Origin: Nannocystis sp.
Lineage (GTDB): Bacteria > Myxococcota_A > Polyangia > Nannocystales > Nannocystaceae
DNA length: 64,000 nt
Direction: 5' to 3'
Assembly (NCBI GenBank): GCA_016712315.1
Contig: JADJRG010000013.1
Location: forward strand, 248,001-312,000
A program made the position numbers and the translations under genes. Every line of letters begins with the position of its first letter. Within the stretch, counting starts at the first letter, position 1. Under the pieces are notes generated by a model. The model was given only the letters and a program-made list of their open reading frames with translations. It was not told the DNA's origin and searched no databases. Below, one piece after another: positions 49,694 to 58,162 of this stretch.

Positions 49694-50825
49694 GCACCCT
49701 TCACTCTTCCTCCCCCTACACCACCCCACGGCTGCTCGCCGCGATCGCCATCGCGGCCGCCACGGGCTGCAAGAACGACTGCCCCGAGCCAGGCAGCCGG
49801 GACGAGGTGTGCCTGACCGACTGGACCACCACCACCGACACCACCACCACCGACACCACCGCCACCGAGACCACCGCCTCCACCTCTTCTCCTACCTCCT
49901 CCACCTCCTCCACTTCCACCACCACCGCAGCCCCCTTCTGCGGCGACGGCGTCCAAGACCCCGGCGAAGAGTGCGACGACGGCCAAAAAAACGCCGACAA
50001 CGCCGCCTGCACCGCCTCTTGCCTCCTTAATGTCTGCGGCGACGGCCTCCTCCTCACCTCCGTCGAAGAGTGCGACGACGGCCCAAAAAACGCCGACAAC
50101 GCCGCCTGCACCGCCTCCTGCTTCCTCAACGTCTGCGGCGACGGCCTCCTCCTCACCTCCGTCGAAGAGTGCGACGACGGCCAAAAAAACGCCGACAACG
50201 CCGCCTGCACCGCCTCTTGCCGCCTCGCCTTCTGCGGCGACGGCCTCCTCTGGGACGCCGCCGAAGCCTGCGACGACCCGGACCCCGCCGCAGGCTGCCA
50301 AGACTGCTCCCTCCTCCCCCTCACCGTCTTCGTCTCCAGCGCCGGATCAAGGGCAAGCTCCCTCCCCTCCAAGACCTCCAAGGCCTACCCCTCGCCGACG
50401 CCCACTGCCAGCTCCTCGCCGCCTCCGCTGGCCTCTCCGGCGCCTACATGGCCTGGCTCTCCGACGCCTCCCAGGGCCCTTCCTCACGCTTCCTACTCCC
50501 TCAGGCCTCTCCCCGCCCCTTCGTCCTCACAAACGGCGCCACCCTCGCCCAAAGCTGGACTTCCCTCACCCAAGGCCCCCTCCTCCTACCCATCGACACC
50601 GACGAGGCCGCCCAAAACGTCGGCTCCTCCTCCGTCTGGACCAACACCACTCCCCAAGGCGACCCAGCCTCACAAGACGCCCACTGCAGCGCCTGGTCCT
50701 CCAGCAACATCGGTGTCAGCGGCCGCATCGGCGGCACCACCGAAACCGACCCCAACTGGACCAACTTCGCCCCGTCCCAGTGCTCCAACTCCGCCCGCAT
50801 CTACTGCTTCCAAGTCGCCTTCTGA
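49690..50825 (+). pseudogene. Cys-rich surface lipoprotein, copy 1 of 4 (frameshifted)
   Basis: ATG 49690 with AGGAGAG upstream. Lipobox-like TGC, a Thr linker, a CGDGVQDPGEECDDG motif (DUF4215), then three repeats of about 33 residues (ECDDGxxNADNAACTASCxLxxCGDGLL) and CRLAF. A C-terminal DUF1554-like domain of about 170 residues follows (VFVSS ... LADAHCQLLAASAGL ... YMAWLSDA ... DPNWTNFAP ... IYCFQ). At GGATCAAGG (50343-50351) one T is missing compared with copy 3 (GAATTCAAGG), so the frame from ATG leaves the domain. The alternative frame continues to TGA 50825. Its N-terminus differs from copies 2-4; it is the only copy with a ribosome binding site and probably the lead gene. Confidence 0.8.
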
Positions 50826-50840
50826 CCCTCACCCCTCCCC

Positions 50841-51940
50841 ATGACCAACCCCCTCACCCGCCCCCGCCCCCGCCCCCAAGCCCGCCCTCTCGCCCTTCTC
50901 CTGCTCGCCTGTCACCCCGCCCAGCCCGCCGACACCGACACCACCACCACCACCACCACCGACACCACCGCCTCCGAGACCACCGCCTCCACCTCTTCTC
51001 CCACCACCACCACCTCCTCCTCCACTTCCACCACCACCGCAGCCCCCTTCTGCGGCGACGGCGTCCAAGACCCCGGCGAAGAGTGCGACGACGGCCAAAA
51101 CAACGCCGACAACGCCGCCTGCACCGCCTCTTGCCTCCTTAATGTCTGCGGCGACGGCCTCCTCCTCTCCTCCGTCGAAGAGTGCGACGACGGCCAAAAA
51201 AACGCCGACAACGCCGCCTGCACCGCCTCCTGCTTCCTCAACGTCTGCGGCGACGGCCTCCTCCTCACCTCCGTCGAAGAGTGCGACGACGGCCAAAACA
51301 ACGCCGACAACGCCGCCTGCACCGCCTCTTGCCGCCTCGCCTTCTGCGGCGACGGCCTCCTCTGGGACGCCGCCGAAGCCTGCGACGACCCGGACCCCGC
51401 CGCAGGCTGCCAAGACTGCTCCCTCCTCCCCCCCTCACCGTCTTCGTCTCCAGCGCCATCTTCCCAGGCAAGCTCCCTCCCCTCCAAGACCTCCAAGGCC
51501 TACCCCTCGCCGACGCCCACTGCCAGCTCCTCGCCGCCTCCGCTGGCCTCTCCGGCGCCTACATGGCCTGGCTCTCCGACGCCTCCCAGGGCCCTTCCTC
51601 ACGCTTCCTACTCCCTCAGGCCTCTCCCCGCCCCTTCGTCCTCACAAACGGCGCCACCCTCGCCCAAAGCTGGACTTCCCTCACCCAAGGCCCCCTCCTC
51701 CTACCCATCGACACCGACGAGGCCGCCCAAAACGTCGGCTCCTCCTCCGTCTGGACCAACACCACTCCCCAAGGCGACCCAGCCTCACAAGACGCCCACT
51801 GCAGCGCCTGGTCCTCCAGCAACATCGGTGTCAGCGGCCGCATCGGCGGCACCACCGAAACCGACCCCAACTGGACCAACTTCGCCCCCATGGTCTGCTC
51901 CGGCTCCGCCCGCATCTACTGCTTCCAAGTCGCCTTCTGA
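50841..51940 (+). pseudogene. Cys-rich surface lipoprotein, copy 2 of 4 (frameshifted)
   Basis: Starts at ATG 50841, 15 bases after copy 1. Signal with lipobox LLAC, Thr linker, then the same repeats and DUF1554-like domain as copy 3. In the C run before the domain it has seven C (51428-51434), where copies 1, 3 and 4 have five, a +2 shift that takes the ATG frame out of the domain. Restoring the run gives 366 codons, one more than copy 3. Site variants: AIFPGK, NIGVSGRIGG and MVCSG. A poly-C tract of this kind could switch the gene on and off by slippage. Confidence 0.8.
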
Positions 51941-51955
51941 CCCTCACCCCTCCCC

Positions 51956-53050
51956 ATGACCAACCCCCTCACCCGCTCCCGCCCCCGCCCCCAAGCCCGC
52001 CCTCTCGCCCTTCTCCTGCTCGCCTGTCACCCCGCCCAGCCCGCCGACACCGACACCACCACCACCACCACCACCGACACCACCGCCACCGAGACCACCG
52101 CCTCCACCTCTTCTCCTACCTCCTCCACCTCCTCCACTTCCACCACCACCGCAGCCCCCTTCTGCGGCGACGGCGTCCAAGACCCCGGCGAAGAGTGCGA
52201 CGACGGCCAAAACAACGCCGACAACGCCACCTGCACCGCCTCCTGCTTCCTCAACGTCTGCGGCGACGGCCTCCTCCTCTCCTCCGTCGAAGAGTGCGAC
52301 GACGGCCAAAAAAACGCCGACAACGCCGCCTGCACCGCCTCCTGCTTCCTCAACGTCTGCGGCGACGGCCTCCTCCTCACCTCCGTCGAAGAGTGCGACG
52401 ACGGCCAAAAAAACGCCGACAACGCCGCCTGCACCGCCTCTTGCCGCCTCGCCTTCTGCGGCGACGGCCTCCTCTGGGACGCCGCCGAAGCCTGCGACGA
52501 CCCGGACCCCGCCGCAGGCTGCCAAGACTGCTCCCTCCTCCCCCTCACCGTCTTCGTCTCCAGCGCCGAATTCAAGGGCAAGCTCCCTCCCCTCCAAGAC
52601 CTCCAAGGCCTACCCCTCGCCGACGCCCACTGCCAGCTCCTCGCCGCCTCCGCTGGCCTCTCCGGCGCCTACATGGCCTGGCTCTCCGACGCCTCCCAGG
52701 GCCCTTCCTCACGCTTCCTACTCCCTCAGGCCTCTCCCCGCCCCTTCGTCCTCACAAACGGCGCCACCCTCGCCCAAAGCTGGACTTCCCTCACCCAAGG
52801 CCCCCTCCTCCTACCCATCGACACCGACGAGGCCGCCCAAAACGTCGGCTCCTCCTCCGTCTGGACCAACACCACTCCCCAAGGCGACCCAGCCTCACAA
52901 GACGCCCACTGCAGCGCCTGGTCCTCCAGCGACTTCAAGCTCAATGGCCGCATCGGCGCCGCCACCGAAACCGACCCCAACTGGACCAACTTCGCCCCGT
53001 CCCAGTGCTCCAACTCCGCCCGCATCTACTGCTTCCAAGTCGCCTTCTGA
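51956..53050 (+). CDS. Cys-rich surface lipoprotein, copy 3 of 4 (intact)
   Basis: 364 residues. Signal and lipobox (LLLLAC), Thr linker (about 22-60), CGDGVQDPGEECDDG, three 33-residue Cys repeats, then the DUF1554-like domain. Site variants: AEFKGK, DFKLNGRIGAATETD and SQCSNS. No Shine-Dalgarno sequence is visible; the 15-base spacer CCCTCACCCCTCCCC after the previous stop is identical before copies 2, 3 and 4, so translation may depend on reinitiation. The domain resembles the DUF1554 family, seen in leptospiral and myxobacterial surface proteins, sometimes lectin-like. Likely an outer-membrane lipoprotein facing the surface. Confidence 0.85.
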   Translation: MTNPLTRSRPRPQARPLALLLLACHPAQPADTDTTTTTTTDTTATETTASTSSPTSSTSSTSTTTAAPFCGDGVQDPGEECDDGQNNADNATCTASCFLNVCGDGLLLSSVEECDDGQKNADNAACTASCFLNVCGDGLLLTSVEECDDGQKNADNAACTASCRLAFCGDGLLWDAAEACDDPDPAAGCQDCSLLPLTVFVSSAEFKGKLPPLQDLQGLPLADAHCQLLAASAGLSGAYMAWLSDASQGPSSRFLLPQASPRPFVLTNGATLAQSWTSLTQGPLLLPIDTDEAAQNVGSSSVWTNTTPQGDPASQDAHCSAWSSSDFKLNGRIGAATETDPNWTNFAPSQCSNSARIYCFQVAF

Positions 53051-53065
53051 CCCTCACCCCTCCCC

Positions 53066-54064
53066 ATGACCAACCCCCTCACCCGCCCCCGCCCCCGCCC
53101 CCAAGCCCGCCCTCTCGCCCTTCTCCTGCTCGCCTGTCACCCCGCCCAGCCCGCCGACACCGACACCACCACCACCACCACCACCGACACCACCGCCTCC
53201 GAGACCACCGCCTCCACCTCTTCTCCCACCACCACCACCTCCTCCTCCACTTCCACCACCACCGCAGCCCCCTTCTGCGGCGACGGCGTCCAAGACCCCG
53301 GCGAAGAGTGCGACGACGGCCAAAACAACGCCGACAACGCCGCCTGCACCGCCTCTTGCCTCCTTAATGTCTGCGGCGACGGCCTCCTCCTCTCCTCCGT
53401 CGAAGAGTGCGACGACGGCCAAAAAAACGCCGACAACGCCGCCTGCACCGCCTCTTGCCGCCTCGCCTTCTGCGGCGACGGCCTCCTCTGGGACGCCGCC
53501 GAAGCCTGCGACGACCCGGACCCCGCCGCAGGCTGCCAAGACTGCTCCCTCCTCCCCCTCACCGTCTTCGTCTCCAGCGCCATCTTCCCAGGCAAGCTCC
53601 CTCCCCTCCAAGACCTCCAAGGCCTACCCCTCGCCGACGCCCACTGCCAGCTCCTCGCCGCCTCCGCTGGCCTCTCCGGCGCCTACATGGCCTGGCTCTC
53701 CGACGCCTCCCAGGGCCCTTCCTCACGCTTCCTACTCCCTCAGGCCTCTCCCCGCCCCTTCGTCCTCACAAACGGCGCCACCCTCGCCCAAAGCTGGACT
53801 TCCCTCACCCAAGGCCCCCTCCTCCTACCCATCGACACCGACGAGGCCGCCCAAAACGTCGGCTCCTCCTCCGTCTGGACCAACACCACTCCCCAAGGCG
53901 ACCCAGCCTCACAAGACGCCCACTGCAGCGCCTGGTCCTCCAGCGACTTCAAGCTCAATGGCCGCATCGGCGCCACCACGAAAACCGACCCCAACTGGAC
54001 CAACTTCGCCCCCATGGTCTGCTCCGGCTCCGCCCGCATCTACTGCTTCCAAGTCGCCTTCTGA
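53066..54064 (+). CDS. Cys-rich surface lipoprotein, copy 4 of 4 (intact, one repeat shorter)
   Basis: 332 residues. Same architecture as copy 3, but with only two 33-residue repeats after the first CGDG motif, so it is 99 bases shorter in that region. Site variants: AIFPGK, DFKLNGRIGATTKTD and MVCSG. Its Thr linker matches copy 2 (SPTTTTSSST), not copy 3. The stop lies three bases from the convergent MFS gene, closing the cluster. It keeps all structural cysteines and the ATG frame is intact to the end. Confidence 0.85.
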   Translation: MTNPLTRPRPRPQARPLALLLLACHPAQPADTDTTTTTTTDTTASETTASTSSPTTTTSSSTSTTTAAPFCGDGVQDPGEECDDGQNNADNAACTASCLLNVCGDGLLLSSVEECDDGQKNADNAACTASCRLAFCGDGLLWDAAEACDDPDPAAGCQDCSLLPLTVFVSSAIFPGKLPPLQDLQGLPLADAHCQLLAASAGLSGAYMAWLSDASQGPSSRFLLPQASPRPFVLTNGATLAQSWTSLTQGPLLLPIDTDEAAQNVGSSSVWTNTTPQGDPASQDAHCSAWSSSDFKLNGRIGATTKTDPNWTNFAPMVCSGSARIYCFQVAF

Positions 54065-54067
54065 CCC

Positions 54068-55423
54068 TCACCCCTCTGCCGCGCGCCCCTCCGCGATCGC
54101 CTCATCGATCGGCACCCTGCTCAACATCAACCCGCCGACCACAAAGAACCCCAGCACCAGCAGCAACGCCAAGCGCCGCGAGTCGAGCGCGTCTGCCACC
54201 GGACCGAAGGTCATCGCCAAGATCACCGCGAGGCGCATAAACATCCCCCAAAACCCGAACACCTGCGCGGAGCGCCCTGGCGGCGCCAGCAGCCCGACCA
54301 CCGTGCGCGACGAGCTCTGGATCGACCCGATCCCAGCGCCGGCGATCAGCGCGATCACAAAAAACACGCTCACCACATCAGCCGCGAAGATCGCCGCCAG
54401 CTGGTGGATGAAGAACATCGCCAAGATCCCCACGATCCACCACACGATCGTCAAACCCACCGTCCGCTTCGCGCCCAGCCGCGTCTCCAAGAACCCGAAC
54501 GCGAGCGCCCCGATCGCCGCTGAGACCTGCAAGATCAAGAACATCGAGATCAGATCGCCGGTGCTCATCGACAGCTCCCCCGTCGCGTAGATCCCGATAA
54601 ATTTGATCACCACCTCCAGCCCCGCCGTGTAGACCATGAACGCCAGCAGGAAGCGAAACAGCGTCGGGAAGCGGCGCACCAGCGCGTACGTGTTCTTCAG
54701 CTCAGTGGCGGCGACGCCGATCAGCCGGCGCAGCGGCGCGTCCTCGAAGCCTGGGGCCGGCCTTGAGCGCTCACGCACCAGCACGAAGGTCGGCAGCGCC
54801 GCGGCCGCATAGAACAGCCCGATCATCACCATCGACGCTTGGTTCTGGGCGACGTACCCCGCCAGGTCTTGCCCTGGATCCGCGGTGATCGCCGCCTGCA
54901 CCACCAGCAGGCTCGCCAGCCCGCCAAAATACCCCAACCCCCAACCAAGCCCGGAGATCACCCCCATCGTCTTCTTCGTCGCCAGATCCGTCAAGAACGA
55001 CCCACAGAACGCCTCGCCGATCATGTACGCGCAGTTCGACGCCGTCAGCAGCGCGATCGCCAGCCACACCTCGCCTGGCGCCGCGAAGTACAGCGCCGCC
55101 GTCGCGAGCGCGCAGGTGATCGTCGCCGCCGCCAAGTAGCGCTTCTTGTGGCCGCCATAGTCGCAGAGCACCCCCACGAGCGGCGACAGCACCAGCGCCA
55201 GCAGCGTCGAGCAGACCATCGCGATCGACCAATATGTGTCCCGCAGCTCGGAGCCAGCCGGCACGATCTGCGAGGTGAAGAACCCCGAGTACACCAGCGA
55301 GATCACCACCGTCGTGTAGCTAGAGTTGGCAAAGTCATACATCGCCCAGCCGAAGATCTCGCGCCGTCGCACCGGGATCGACGGCAGTGTGGCGGCGCTG
55401 CTCAGCTCGGCGTTCATCGCCAT
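54068..55423 (-). CDS. MFS transporter, UMF1 (Atg22-like) family
   Basis: 451 residues from ATG 55423 (ATG 55417 and a longer GTG start are possible). Twelve hydrophobic segments with the family text GWAMYDFANSSYTTVVISLVYSGFF near the N-terminus, LSPLVGVLCDYGGHKKRYL after TM2-3, and GSIQSSSRTVVGLLAPPGRSAQVFGFWGMF in the C-half. UMF1 proteins are thought to export amino acids or other small solutes; the substrate is not known here. Convergent with the lipoprotein array and only 12 bases from the histidine kinase stop at 55455 upstream, so possibly co-transcribed with it. Confidence 0.85.
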   Translation of the reverse strand: MAMNAELSSAATLPSIPVRRREIFGWAMYDFANSSYTTVVISLVYSGFFTSQIVPAGSELRDTYWSIAMVCSTLLALVLSPLVGVLCDYGGHKKRYLAAATITCALATAALYFAAPGEVWLAIALLTASNCAYMIGEAFCGSFLTDLATKKTMGVISGLGWGLGYFGGLASLLVVQAAITADPGQDLAGYVAQNQASMVMIGLFYAAAALPTFVLVRERSRPAPGFEDAPLRRLIGVAATELKNTYALVRRFPTLFRFLLAFMVYTAGLEVVIKFIGIYATGELSMSTGDLISMFLILQVSAAIGALAFGFLETRLGAKRTVGLTIVWWIVGILAMFFIHQLAAIFAADVVSVFFVIALIAGAGIGSIQSSSRTVVGLLAPPGRSAQVFGFWGMFMRLAVILAMTFGPVADALDSRRLALLLVLGFFVVGGLMLSRVPIDEAIAEGRAAEG

Positions 55424-55454
55424 GCAGGCTCGCACGTCGTCGCCGAGCGCGCCA

Positions 55455-57410
55455 TCACGGCTCCGCGGTGGGGGTCGCGCCAGGCCTCGCCGCCACGTAG
55501 CGCGGGATCATCGCGGTGAACGTCGACCCGCGCCCGAGCACCGACTCTGCCCGCACACGACCGCCCATCAGCTCGCAGAACGCCCGCGTGATCGCCAGCC
55601 CCAGGCCTGTGCCGCCGTACTTGCGCGTCGTCGACTCATCGGCCTGGCGGAAGGGTTGGAACAGCACCTCCAGCTTGTCGTGCGAGATCCCGATCCCTGT
55701 GTCGGCGATCATAAAGGTCAACCAGTCGCGGCCGTCGTCCCCCTCGGAGATCCACGCGGACAGGTGGATCTTGCCCTCGTGGGTGAACTTACAGGCGTTG
55801 CTGAGCAGGTTGTAGAGGATCTGCCGCACCTTCGTACGATCGCCCGAGGCCTCGCGCTGCTCGCCGATGAACTCGAGCGAGAGCGTGTTCTTGTTGCGCG
55901 CCGCCAGCGTCTCCACGGTCGCGACCGCGTCCTCGAGCAGCGCCTTCGCGTCGAAGCTCTCGACGTAGAGCTCCATCTTGCCGGCCTCGATCTTGGAGAC
56001 ATCGAGCACGTCGTTGATCAGCTCGAGCAGGTGGAGCGCAGACGAGCGGATCCGCCCGAGGTCCTGGCGCTCCGCCTGCGGGCGCTCGCTGTCCTCTTGC
56101 AGCAGCTCGCTGTAGCCGATGATCGCGTTCAGCGGCGTCCGCAGCTCGTGGCTCATATTCGCCAAGAACGCGCTCTTCGCCCGGTTCGCGTCGATCGCGT
56201 GGTCGCGCGCCGTCCGCAGGTCTTCGTTCACCCGGTGCAGCTTCTTGTTCAGCCCCTCGAGCTCGCGCGTACGTTCGGCCACCCGCGCCTCGAGCTGCTC
56301 CTTCGCCCGCCGCAGCGCCATCTGGGCGTCTTTACGCACGGTGATGTCGTCGATCACCGCCAGCAGCAGGTCGCGTTTCTGGTAGCGGAAGCGCGAGCCG
56401 CGGACCTCCAGCTCATAGCGGCGGCCGCCCGCGTCCACACCCACCAGCTCCGCGTGGTAGTGGCCGTGCTCCAGCACCCGCCCGCGGAAGCCCGCGAAGA
56501 AGCCGTCCTCGCTGATCAAGCGCTGGATCGGCGCCCCCATCAGCTCGGCCTGCGAGCGCGAGAAGAGCGCCGAAGCGGCCGGGTTCGCGTGCACGATCTG
56601 CCCCTCATCATCGAGGATCAGCAGCGCGTTGGCCGAGGCCTCGAAGATCCCGCGGTACTGCTCCTCGCGGGCCGCCAGCTCGTCCTCGAATTTTTTCCGC
56701 GAGAAGAAGCCCGGGATCTCGTAGCGGGTGACGTGCTTGGCCAGCGACGGCTGCGCCCGCAGGTAGTCGGCGATGAAGCCCTCGATCCGCGACGGGTGGG
56801 CCATGATGAAGCGGCAGTGCTCGTCGCCCTTCGCGCGGCAGAGCAGCTCGGTCGACACCAGCGGCACCCCGAAGCTCTCCTCGCACCACCCCGACGCGTA
56901 GCCCGCGTTCATCACGCACACGGGGAAGTCCGTGCGTTTCCCCGCCGCGATCCAGGAGTCAGACTCGAACGAGTACGGGTGGTCGTAGAGCAGGTAAAAA
57001 TTCTCGTCAGGCGAGGGCCGGCTCTCCGCCGAGATGTCGACGAAGGCGAAGCCTGAGTGCGCGACCTGCACCGGCCCGGCCGACAGCTTCGCGATCGGGT
57101 CGACCAGGTTCATCCGCTCCGCGAACGAGCGCGCGTCGGCCAGCGCCATCGCGTGCGCGATATCGAAGAGCAGCGAGCGAGCGACCCCCAGCGCCTCGAC
57201 CTCGCCCTTGTCGGCGTACAGCTTCTGCACCATCTCGAAGAACTCGACCGACATCGAGCTCGCTCGGACCAGCATGTAGCGCTGCCCGAAGATCTCGATC
57301 GTCCCCTTTTCGGGGATATCGCGCCGCTCTGAGAAGAACTTCGCGACGTGCTCCTGAGCTTGTTCGAAGATCGCCTCGAACTGAGGCGGCACCTTGACGG
57401 TCTTCAGCAC
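55455..57410 (-). CDS. V4R-PAS sensor histidine kinase
   Basis: 651 residues, soluble. N-terminal region to about 230 ends in a V4R-type sensor (GWCEESFGVPLVSTELLCRAKGDEHCRFI), used in XylR-like proteins to bind small ligands. Then a PAS domain (YRGIFEASANALLILDDEGQIVHANPAA), a coiled coil (LEARVAERTRELEGLNKKLHRV), HisKA with the phospho-accepting His in MSHELRTPLNAI, and HATPase_c with N box NACKFTHEG, DTGIGIS and GGTGLGLAI. No receiver domain is attached, and no response regulator is in the window. The downstream MFS gene lies 31 bases beyond its stop and may be a target or partner. Confidence 0.9.
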   Translation of the reverse strand: MLKTVKVPPQFEAIFEQAQEHVAKFFSERRDIPEKGTIEIFGQRYMLVRASSMSVEFFEMVQKLYADKGEVEALGVARSLLFDIAHAMALADARSFAERMNLVDPIAKLSAGPVQVAHSGFAFVDISAESRPSPDENFYLLYDHPYSFESDSWIAAGKRTDFPVCVMNAGYASGWCEESFGVPLVSTELLCRAKGDEHCRFIMAHPSRIEGFIADYLRAQPSLAKHVTRYEIPGFFSRKKFEDELAAREEQYRGIFEASANALLILDDEGQIVHANPAASALFSRSQAELMGAPIQRLISEDGFFAGFRGRVLEHGHYHAELVGVDAGGRRYELEVRGSRFRYQKRDLLLAVIDDITVRKDAQMALRRAKEQLEARVAERTRELEGLNKKLHRVNEDLRTARDHAIDANRAKSAFLANMSHELRTPLNAIIGYSELLQEDSERPQAERQDLGRIRSSALHLLELINDVLDVSKIEAGKMELYVESFDAKALLEDAVATVETLAARNKNTLSLEFIGEQREASGDRTKVRQILYNLLSNACKFTHEGKIHLSAWISEGDDGRDWLTFMIADTGIGISHDKLEVLFQPFRQADESTTRKYGGTGLGLAITRAFCELMGGRVRAESVLGRGSTFTAMIPRYVAARPGATPTAEP

Positions 57411-57623
57411 GACCCCTCCAACGACCGAAGCGGGCGCCGTCGGTCGTATCCGAGGGAGCTGGTAAATGCGGTCAACATCAAGGACGCGCGACGCTCGCCG
57501 GCAGCTTACCCGGGGCCCCCTCGCCAGCGCAAGAATGTCAGCCGGGGGGTCTCTACCCCAGCGGGCGTCAGCGCCGCCCCCACGTTTCTTGCCTCACGGT
57601 GGTCGATCGCCCAGCATCCAGGG

Positions 57624-58142
57624 GTGATCGCCACCGCCAAGACCGCCCTGTTCGGCCTCGTCATCGCGATCCTCGCCTGTGACGGCGGAGATCTCAGCGC
57701 CGACGTGAAGGTCCCCGCCCCTGTCCCCGCCCCGGTACCCGCCCCGGTCCCTGCCGCTCCACAGCCGACCCCGCCGGTCGCGGGCGACGATGAGATCGGC
57801 TACGTCGACGAGCCCGGCGAGCTCCGCGTCGACCCCACCCTCGCGGCCAAGGCGAAGGTCCTCTGGGACACCCGCTGCGCCGCCTGTCACGGCCAATATG
57901 GCGCAGGCGGACCGCCCGGGGTCGAGCCGCGCCCACGCGACTTCCACGAGCGAAAATGGCAGCGAGAGGCCGCCGACGAGCACATCAAAAAGATCATCCT
58001 CGAGGGAGGACTACCCCACGGCCTCAGCCCGGCGATGGGCGCCAACCTGGATCTCCAGGGCAAACCCGAGCTGCTCGACCAGCTCGTCGTGATCCTCCGC
58101 GGGCTGCCGCACTGGAAACCCGCCCCGCCGCCGCAGCCCTGA
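57624..58142 (+). CDS. single-heme c-type cytochrome lipoprotein
   Basis: 172 residues from GTG 57624; the frame is open upstream but lacks signal features. Signal with lipobox ILAC, a Pro/Val/Ala linker of about 30 residues (APVPAPVPAPV), then a compact cytochrome c domain: CAACH in DTRCAACHGQYGAGG, IKKIILEGGLPHG, the likely axial Met in LSPAMGANLDL, and a C-terminal helix LLDQLVVILRGL. Outer face of the inner membrane or outer-membrane anchored; electron carrier. The 213-base gap before it (57411-57623) is the divergent control region shared with the histidine kinase; nothing specific is seen there. Confidence 0.85.
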   Translation: MIATAKTALFGLVIAILACDGGDLSADVKVPAPVPAPVPAPVPAAPQPTPPVAGDDEIGYVDEPGELRVDPTLAAKAKVLWDTRCAACHGQYGAGGPPGVEPRPRDFHERKWQREAADEHIKKIILEGGLPHGLSPAMGANLDLQGKPELLDQLVVILRGLPHWKPAPPPQP

Positions 58143-58162
58143 CCCGACCCGCGCCCGCGTCC

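Larger units (their letters stand above)
49921..54064 (+). repeat. four tandem gene-sized direct repeats
   Basis: Copies 1-3 and 2-4 are related by a period of about 2.2 kb: stops at 50825 and 53050, and starts at 50841 and 53066, are both exactly 2225 bases apart. Inside each gene, 99-base units encode the Cys repeats. The DUF1554-like parts are nearly identical at DNA level apart from three short patches. This is long enough for homologous exchange between copies and for collapse in a short-read assembly. Confidence 0.9.

Noticed and set aside
51142..53367. A 741-codon open frame on the plus strand across lipoprotein copies 2-4 (His/Arg/Pro-rich)
   Set aside because: It is the off-frame reading of the GC-rich repeats; the true frames carry lipobox, Cys repeats and the DUF1554-like domain.
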